The translations under genes and the position numbers were made by a program. Shown here one piece after another: positions 51,131 through 58,089 of a DNA stretch of 64,000 nt. The notes beneath the pieces are model-generated. The model had not been told where the DNA came from. It worked only from the letters and a program-made list of their open reading frames with translations, and did not search any database. This DNA is from Congeria kusceri. Lineage: Eukaryota; Mollusca; Bivalvia; Myida; Dreissenidae. Positions within the stretch are counted from its first letter, which is position 1; every line of letters starts with the position of its first letter. The stretch lies in assembly GCA_027627225.1 (NCBI GenBank), contig CM051028.1:20669701-20733700 (forward strand). The letters are read 5' to 3'.

Positions 51131-52011
51131 TCTGGCATTCGCTAAAGTTCGAATACCCAATACCCAGCTGGGTATTCGATTCTGGCTCGATATTCGCAAT
51201 AGTTCGTATACCAAATACCCAGCTGGGTATTCTTTTCTGGCTCGTTATTCGCTAAAGTTCGAATACCCAATACCCAGCTGGGTATTCGACCCTGGCTCGA
51301 TATTCGCAATAGTTCGAATACCCAATACCCAGCTGGGTATTCGATTCTGGCTCGTTATTCGCTAAAGTTCGAATACCCAATACCCAGCTGGGTATTCGAC
51401 CCTGGCTCGATATTCGCAATAGTTCGAATACCCAATACCCAGCTGGGTATTCGATTCTGGCTCGTTATTCGCTAAAGTTCGAATACCCAATACCCAGCTG
51501 GGTATTCGACCCTGGCTCGATATTCGCAATAGTTCGATTACCCAATACCCAGCTGGGTATTCGATTCTGGCTCGTTATTCGCTAAAGTTCGAATACCCAA
51601 TACCCAGCTGGGTATTCGATTCTGGCTCGATATTCGCAATAGTTCGAATACCCAATACCCAGCTGGGTATTCGATTCTGGCTCGTTATTCGCTAGAGTTC
51701 GATTACCCAATACCCAGCTGGGTATTCGACCCTGGCTCGATATTCGCAATAGTTCGAATACCCAATACCCAGCTGGGTATTCGATTCTGGCTCGTTATTC
51801 GCTAAAGTTCGAATACCCAATACCCAGCTGGGTATTCGACCCTGGCTCGATATTCGCAATAGTTCGATTACCCAATACCCAGCCGGGTATTCGATTCTGG
51901 CTCGTTATTCGCTAAAGTTCGAATACCCAATACCCAGCTGGGTATTCGACCCTGGCTCGATATTGAATTCCCAATACCCAATACCCATTACCTAGCCAAC
52001 TTCATGGACCT

Positions 52012-52020
52012 AATTTAGGT
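52012..52020. repeat. Right 9 bp target-site duplication of the foldback element
   Basis: The sequence aatttaggt directly follows the terminal ggacct and is identical to 25770-25778. Confidence 0.82.
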
Positions 52021-52945
52021 CATGTTTGTTTGGCACATTTATTTTTTACGTGTTTATATCAGATGTGCGAGTATTTTCTATAACTATAGTTTGCGCGTAT
52101 ACTTCTCAAAGGTCAGTATATCCACCAACCCATTCTTAGACTTATGAATAAAGAACAGACTTAAACTCAAGAAAATATACTAGTTTGCTAGCACATATAA
52201 CAGGTACCAATGTTGCTTATGTCATTAACAGATCATTCTAAACAAAGAATGCAGTAATCAGAGTGGATGAATACCAAGTAAGATTCATATTTACAGGGCA
52301 CTTAGAACAGAACAGTTTCGAAATTATTTTTTATTCTTAGTCTTAAGTCTAAAAGTAGGTTTGTGAATACGGGCCGCAGTTAGAGTGTTGCTAATTGTCA
52401 TGTGGTCGTGTGACTCAGACGTTAAGAATTCGTTTCGTTTTCGTATTTTGAAACATTTTTGTATATTTGCATTTTATTAAAAATCTCAAAATGTAGTAAA
52501 TTATTCATACTATAAATTATCTAATTATCCACGCATTTTGTACTCACAATTTCTATAAAATAAAAACATTAGCAATGTTGCAGACGATCACACTTTCGCA
52601 GGCATTGTCCCTTTAAGATAACAAACTAAGACAGAAAAACTCGATTTGAAATCTGTTTCATGTAAAAAATTTGATACACAAAATAGCAGTTAAAAATGTA
52701 TATACATATATAAACAAATTATTTGCCATTCGCGATTTGTTTAATATGATCGAACAATATTCGTTGAATTGTCACCATTTTTAGAGAGTTTTATTTATTT
52801 ATTTGTCTATATACCTAATCAGGATTACAACTGATTGAGTTAACTCTCAAATCTATACAGCCCAAGTTGTAATATCATTGGGATGGATTTTAAAACGTTA
52901 ACGAAAATGATTTGGTGTTGTTCTTTAGCGGTCACATGAATAGAG
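52021..52945. other. AT-rich spacer
   Basis: No gene, RNA or clear repeat was recognised between the foldback element and the next cGLR relic. Confidence 0.4.
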
Positions 52946-53212
52946 AATTAGATATAGAAGCAATAAACAACATGACGCAAAGGTTCATGGCGCTCGTGAA
53001 ACGGTTAGCACATTCATTTGAACACAGACGCGATTAGATTTTAAAATTTTCCCATGTTAATAAAAACATAATCAGTAGTATAGCCTCATTGGAAGCGTCT
53101 GCAAAAATTGCTCATGATGAACCAATTACAGAAGACATTTACGACATTTGCGCAATTTCTTTGAAGTCTGTGCAAATCGCTACTTATTTGAAGTGTGTTC
53201 CGCATGATTTCT
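52946..53212 (+). pseudogene. cGLR pseudogene fragment, copy 4
   Basis: Translation gives HVNKNIISSIASLEASAKIA, then HDEPITEDIYDICAISLKSV, then QIATYLK. This matches the part of the intact gene that reads EHVSNTAASAEASVKI, PITDDIYKMYKISLRSGQI and SHYLK (about residues 470-515). The upstream piece FMALVKRLAHSFEHRRD, followed by a stop, matches the FIKQCAQNLEHKIPHE region. The nucleotidyltransferase half and the C-terminal end are missing. The fragment starts about 930 bases from the foldback element's right edge. Confidence 0.75.
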
Positions 53213-53557
53213 TCAAGATTACTATAACAGGAAATAATTCGTGAAGAATAATTTGTTATATATGTATGAATTAATTATTCACACCTACAGTCAATGCTAC
53301 AATATCGGTACTTTATAAGTATTTGTTAAACGTTGGTTTTGGAATTTCAACCAAGTTTTGCTTCTTGAACGTAGAAATGAAGTTGTAATGTAATGAATTG
53401 TAAATATGAAAAAAGTCAATTAACAGTTCAAGCATTTTTTCCTTCCTGTCTTCCATTTTGTCTTCATTCCTTCGTGTCTTTATTCCTGCCATCCGTCCGA
53501 TTTCCTATCTTCCTGAATGTTTTACAAAATTGTTCGAAGAAGAAAAATTTCGGTTAT
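53213..53557. other. AT-rich spacer with a short CCTT-rich tract
   Basis: Pyrimidine-rich ttccttcctgtcttcc-type sequence lies at about 53437-53510. No gene was recognised. Confidence 0.45.
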
Positions 53558-53599
53558 TAGAATGGATTATGTCGTTGCGCGGGCGGACGGGGGGAATGT

Positions 53600-54150
53600 C
53601 AACTTTCGTCAACTTTCGGTTTCCGCTCTCAAACTCGAGAACGGATTGAGCTATTGTAATGAAACTTCATGCATAGATACTTTATAGCGAAAACTCGCTT
53701 AGGATTGCACATGCGGTGGGTGGGGTCAAGGTCACTGTTACTAAAAAAGGAAAAAAGGTTTCTGCTCAATCACTAGAGAACGATTTGAGGTATATTAATG
53801 AAACTTCATGTGTATATTAATAAAACTTCATGTGTAGATAGATACCTTGGCAATCTCGCTTGGGATTGTATATGGGGTGGGTGGGGTCAAGGTCACCGTT
53901 ACTAAAAACAGAAAAACGTTTTCCGCTCAACAACTTCAGAACAAATTGAGATGTTTTAAATGAAACTTTATAATTATGGATATACCATATATCAAGACCA
54001 CGTTTGGGATTCCATACTAAAAATAGAAAAACGGTTTCCGCTGAATTACTTGAGAACGAATTTAGATATTGTAATGAAACGTCATATGTAGATACGATAT
54101 CTTATATCGAGACCTAGGTTGGAATTGCATATGGGGCGGGTGAGGTCGTG
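53600..54150 (+). repeat. Dispersed repeat with four diverged tandem units
   Basis: Units begin ggtttccgct or close variants at 53619, 53757, 53918 and 54033 (spacing 138, 161 and 115). They share gagaacgga-tgag, ttgtaatgaaacttcat, agatac, ttgggattgcatatgg and ggtggggtcaaggtcac. One unit carries an internal duplication of about 24 bases (aacttcatgtgta). It is non-coding. Confidence 0.78.
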
Positions 54151-54279
54151 AAGTTGTACTTAAGTAAATAATTGCATTATGTATTTCTAGCCATAGCTAT
54201 ATGACCTTCACCGTACATTCAGAACTTTCTTTTATGATTGTGCTGACTGTTATGCATTTCGTTCGAAAAATTTGGATTT

Positions 54280-54680
54280 CGTGGAATTTCCATGGTTCTT
54301 GCTTTATTTCACGTGTTCCTGCATTCCTTCATTCATTACCTACTCTCTTCAATTGATTTTTCTTCATTCCTTCATTCATTTCTCCCATAATTTCCTCCTT
54401 CCTGTCTGCCTTCCTTCCTGTCTTTCTTCCTATATGTCGTCCTGTTGTCCTTTTCCACTTACTTATTTCAAGTTTTCCTTCCTTCTTGCCTGCCTTCCTT
54501 TCTGTCTTCCGTCTTTTCTGACGTCCAGTCCTTCTTTTTCCATTCCTTCGTTTTCTTACTTCCTGTCGTACTTCCTATTTGCATTGCTGTCTTCCATCTT
54601 GTCTGACATTCTTCATTTATTCTTTCATGTGCTTTATCTGTCAATCCTGTCAGTCTCTGATTGTTTTACTTGACCATCTA
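54280..54680. repeat. Pyrimidine-rich simple sequence (CTTC/CCTT family)
   Basis: About 400 bases are dominated by ttccttcctgtcttcc-like strings with interruptions. The open frame through it (Phe/Leu/Ser/Cys-rich, 133 codons) follows from base composition and is not credible as a gene. Confidence 0.8.
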
Positions 54681-55021
54681 TTCTTGTCAGTGAGTATTTC
54701 TTATTTTTCATCTAATAAGTGAATACACACAAACGTTCGCCTTTGCAACTATACTATCACCAAATCAAATTCATATTAATGCTTCCTTGGTTCCGACATA
54801 CGTATATTCTTTGAGGCCCCATTTACTATTGATGCCATTGGTCCTTATTCATAGCTGATTGCACATTTTACTTTCCCGATTGGGGATCGTGATGGTACTC
54901 GAGTTAATTTTAAAATTGTCTATTGTAATGAAAACCACATCTGAATTTGGAGACGAATTTATATTTGAGTATGGGTGTAAATAACGATATGAACTTGGTC
55001 ACTAAAAGGGATAGCTTAAGT
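54681..55021. other. Spacer without recognised features
   Basis: Nothing was recognised on either strand. Confidence 0.4.
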
Positions 55022-55092
55022 AGCCCGGTTAGCTCAGCCTAAAGACCATTTGCAATGAAAGCAAGAGGGATCACGTTTCAATCCAAGACTGA
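55022..55092 (+). mobile_element. tRNA-like SINE head (remnant)
   Basis: The sequence gcccggttagctcagcctaa looks like a tRNA 5' half with an A box (tagctcagcc), and cgtttcaatcc about 45 bases on resembles a B box with one change. There is no matching acceptor stem. It is probably a short decayed SINE and not a tRNA gene. Confidence 0.5.
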
Positions 55093-55929
55093 CTAAACAT
55101 TGATGTATTGAAATAGAGACAATGTAAACTAAAATGTCTGATAAATTGATATAAAAAGTTATCGTTTTGTGTAGATTAAAAGAAAAGTTATCAAACAAAA
55201 CCAATTTAACAAACATTAAGAGGCAAACATGAAGTTTTTACTATAAGTTGATAAAACAAAATAATTTTGCGTGTTGCATTTCATTTCCACACTCAGTTCG
55301 GGAAATAATCATGGATTTCAAATTCACGAGATGCACATACCAAGGTGTAACATTTTGATAATCAAGTACACCCCGCTATTGCACCTCAAGATAAGCAGGT
55401 CAATGTAATAGTTCCTGATTATCTGACATATAATGACATTAGTCATTGATCTATTATCGTCTTATAGCTATTCGTGAATATTGACGGTTTTCAATAACTG
55501 ACAGAATTACCTGTATTAATTGCATTTCAAATTTTAATTCAGGAGCTTACAATGATTTAAGCATATGCGTGATTGTATTGTATTCAATGGAGGTTAAGTT
55601 AAAAAATTAGTTATTATTGTGGAAATTAGCGAGAAAGCATCTCTGCGAGTAGACGTTTTAATAGGCTGTCATTCGGACGCGTATTAGTTGTATGCCGGCT
55701 TGTCGTTATAAGAGAGAGTTCGCAAGCTGAAATTAATACTTCAGGCTGTCCGGCGAGGGCATTGGTTAGCACGCTCGCTTCTCAGTTATGTCGCCTACCC
55801 TATGTCACCATTGTGTTACCATTAGCAAGTATTCCAAGTGTCAAATCAATATCTTTAACGATATTCAATATATTGGACTTTATTAAAATGTAATTCGAAT
55901 TCTAAGAAATTAACAAATTGTGCATGTTT
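55093..55929. other. Spacer; possible second tRNA-like remnant near 55740-55800
   Basis: The stretch gcattggttagcacgctcgc ttctca resembles a SINE A-box region, but no convincing B box follows. Nothing else was recognised. Confidence 0.3.
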
Positions 55930-56410
55930 TCATTGAATAAAGGGCAATAATTCTGAAGAACTGGTAATAACTCTGAATCTTGACGTGCATTGTCGCACTA
56001 TAATGGTCCGTATTTATTTTAAGTTTTATGGAATTCTACCAGTTACGGAGAAATGGCGGCGGATTGGAAAGGCGTGCTTTTTCATGAAATAAAGGGCAAG
56101 GACTCTATAGAAAATCGGCTGAATCTAGTGAAACTTGACGTAAATCACTTCACTATGTTGGTACTTATTTATTTTAAGTTTCGTGGAATACTACAAGGCA
56201 GTTACTGAGCAATGGCGGCAGACGGAAAAACTGTGCATTTTTCATAGAATAAAGGGCAATTACTCTGGGGAAACTGGCTGATCCAAGTGAAACTTAACGT
56301 GCATCACTGCACTGTTATGGTCCGTTTTAAGGTTTATGGAATCCTGCCAGCAAGTTACTAAGAAATGGCAGCGGACTGAAATGCGTGTCAGACGGACGTA
56401 GAAGGCCATT
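55930..56410 (+). repeat. Dispersed repeat with three tandem units of about 152-160 bp
   Basis: The anchor ataaagggcaa begins at 55937, 56089 and 56249. Units share gaaacttgacgtgcatcac, tatggtccgtatttatttta, agttttatggaat, gttactgagaaatggcggc and the spacing between them. It is non-coding. Confidence 0.82.
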
Positions 56411-56599
56411 TCAATATCCCGTACCGATTTCAAGGGCGGTGGATAAGAAATAGCTGGAAATTGCTGCTATGATTTAAATTTCCGTAAGGGCTGAGCCTGA
56501 ATCCTCACAGAATGCATCTTTGGTGCGGAGGGACAAACAAAACGAAATCGACACTTGCTAGTCGGCAAGTTTAAGTGAAAGCTTTTACTGACCAATAGC

Positions 56600-56729
56600 A
56601 TGGTACTTTAAAACTAGCTCTAGCGCATTGCGTTTAGTCGGATTTTGCTCTTGGTGCTGTGAACGAACGTTGGAGACAGCCGCTAATGTGTGTTGTGAAA
56701 GGGTTATAAATGTGTGTGTTGTCCGTTCG
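56600..56729 (+). promoter_or_regulatory. Candidate 5' non-coding exon or promoter of the intact cGLR gene
   Basis: The segment ends gttgtccgttcg/gtaagttgct at 56729/56730, a near-perfect donor. A matching acceptor with a pyrimidine stretch (gtcccttctcgaacag) ends at 58088, one base before the cGLR start codon. A spliced untranslated leader with an intron of about 1.36 kb is a consistent model. A ttataaat box-like string lies at 56703-56710, but it is too close to the donor to place a start site with confidence. Confidence 0.35.
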
Positions 56730-58088
56730 GTAAGTTGCTGTAGAATAAGAGTTTTATACGTAAAATTGAGTTTTGTTTAAAACCAATCAACATTAGGCTA
56801 TTTTATGAAAGTCTGTGTAGTGTACTAATATAATATAGTATGCACGGTGCTTATTTAGCAGAAATAACCAATATTAAAGAATAAAACGTAATGAACGCTA
56901 GATGGAAAAAGCAATTATTTCCATAGATGATGTAATGCCAGGGTGTTTAAAATGTTTAATGGCATATACAAGTTGAGGAGTTAATTGTAAAAGTCTGAAA
57001 TGAATGCAAGATCAATTACCTAGTACAACTAATGACCCAATTTAATACATAATTGTTGGGAATAAATGTTTGTCAAACATGTAGATATTAAACATTCTTT
57101 TAGACATTATATTACAATCCAAACACTTAGTCTTAGAAGTTGTTAAAAAAAAAATTGTTTTCGTTTATTTTATGGGACAGTTTCTCACATTACTGTGAAA
57201 GTTAAAAAGAAACTGTGTGCGTAAACAACACTTATGTTTTCTATTAAAACATGCTGTTTTATAATTTGATTTTAAGTATATTTTAGAGTTCGTGCTCTGG
57301 ATCTTAGCGTTGGTCTCATCCAATACACGTGTATTTGAAATTGCACTCCGCAGTATTTACTTGTTGAAATGTGTAGAGAACACCGCGGTATTTAGTTGGT
57401 TGTTCGCTGAACGAGTGTATGTATTTGGATTAAAGCTTGTTTATGTTTAGTCAGGTATACTCTCGGCGACTCCGTCTACTTAAATATTTTACTATAGTAT
57501 TAATTTACAATTTTATGTTTGTAACACAATATTTATTTTAAAACCTGCAACCTGATGTAGCTGTAAAGTACCTGTAGTGGGATTTGTTTACTAGATACCG
57601 GCAACATTGTTGAACACACCAGGAATATAGCCTGTAAATATTTAATAGACATTTTTTTTATCTATTTTGGATAGCAGATGAAAGGAACATTCGACCTCGA
57701 TGAAAATCGTGTATGTTCGGCTCGATTATATTATAATAGACGTTTTTTTTATATCTATTTTGGATAGCAGATGAAAGGAACATTATGTTCGGCTGGATTA
57801 TCTTGAAAACACACAAAACAAGCAAATACTGTCAACTTATGACACGAAAGTACATTCAAATGATTGCTTATAACATAAAATGAGCGATCATGGTGTGATA
57901 TATTATAATTTATATATTATTGAAACTTGCCTGATGAAAGGATTAAAACAAATGAAACACCGTGATGACATTAAAAATTTTAACTTGATGCAATCATATG
58001 GGAAACCGAAAGTGTCAAAGTTAGACATGAAATAAAATGACCAATTCATTGTATTGTGTAAATAGTTGTGATGTCCCTTCTCGAACAG
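56730..58088 (+). other. Upstream flank or putative 5' leader intron of the cGLR gene
   Basis: AT-rich. It contains two copies of a block of about 45 bases (tatctattttggatagcaga, then tgaaaggaacatt) at about 57658-57702 and 57742-57784. No gene was recognised. Confidence 0.4.
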
Positions 58089-58089
58089 A

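Larger units (their letters stand above)
25779..52011. mobile_element. 26.2 kb foldback-type DNA element with satellite inverted arms
   Basis: The two outer ends are inverted copies. The left end reads aggtccatgaagttggctag onward and the right end reads its reverse complement, ending ggacct at 52011. The match continues through taatgggtattgggtattgg, gaattcaatatcgagccagg and the first monomers, including shared variants such as cccggctggg and gggtaatcg. A 9 bp direct repeat flanks both ends. Arms consist of a 55 bp satellite in opposite orientation (25.8-27.57 kb and 32.07-51.96 kb). The inner arm ends also match, sharing attgacactgcagcgaatat and tttagcaaatatcagaccaa. The core of about 4.5 kb shows no transposase, so this copy looks non-autonomous. 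A 9 bp duplication and long repetitive inverted arms recall Mutator-group and Drosophila FB-type elements, but the superfamily is inferred. Confidence 0.85.
32066..52011 (-). repeat. Right inverted arm: about 360 monomers of the 55 bp satellite
   Basis: The array reads gaatacccaatacccagctg, ggtattcgaccctggctcga, tattcgcaatagttc per 55 bases, inverted to the left arm. Two monomer types dominate. Type A has CGACCCTGGCTCGAT with GCAATAGTTC; type B has CGATTCTGGCTCGTT with GCTAAAGTTC. They alternate cleanly near the outer end (about 51.24-51.96 kb). Each monomer holds the 18 bp perfect palindrome AATACCCAGCTGGGTATT. A 5 bp deletion variant (ctggcattcgc for ctggctcgttattcgc) recurs near 34236, 35274, 38183, 40983, 42793, 44656, 47127, 48167 and 51131 and tags higher-order copies. 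Many long minus-strand frames of up to 330 codons exist but cycle through all three frames every 165 bases; they are not genes. Confidence 0.96.

Noticed and set aside
25800..51960. CRISPR-like array (palindromic repeats at constant spacing)
   Set aside because: The sequence between palindromes is itself repeated, not unique spacers, and the host is an animal.
32066..52011. Dozens of long minus-strand open frames (up to about 330 codons) rich in RIPSWVLGIRTIANIEPGSN-like repeats
   Set aside because: The 55 bp monomer is not a multiple of three, so all three frames translate the same three peptides in rotation every 165 bases. The absence of stops is a property of the monomer, frames break at random variants, and there is no start context, splice structure or non-repeat domain.
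54272..54673. 133-codon Phe/Leu/Ser/Cys-rich frame that looks like a transmembrane protein
   Set aside because: It lies in CTTC-type simple sequence; hydrophobicity follows from T-rich codons.
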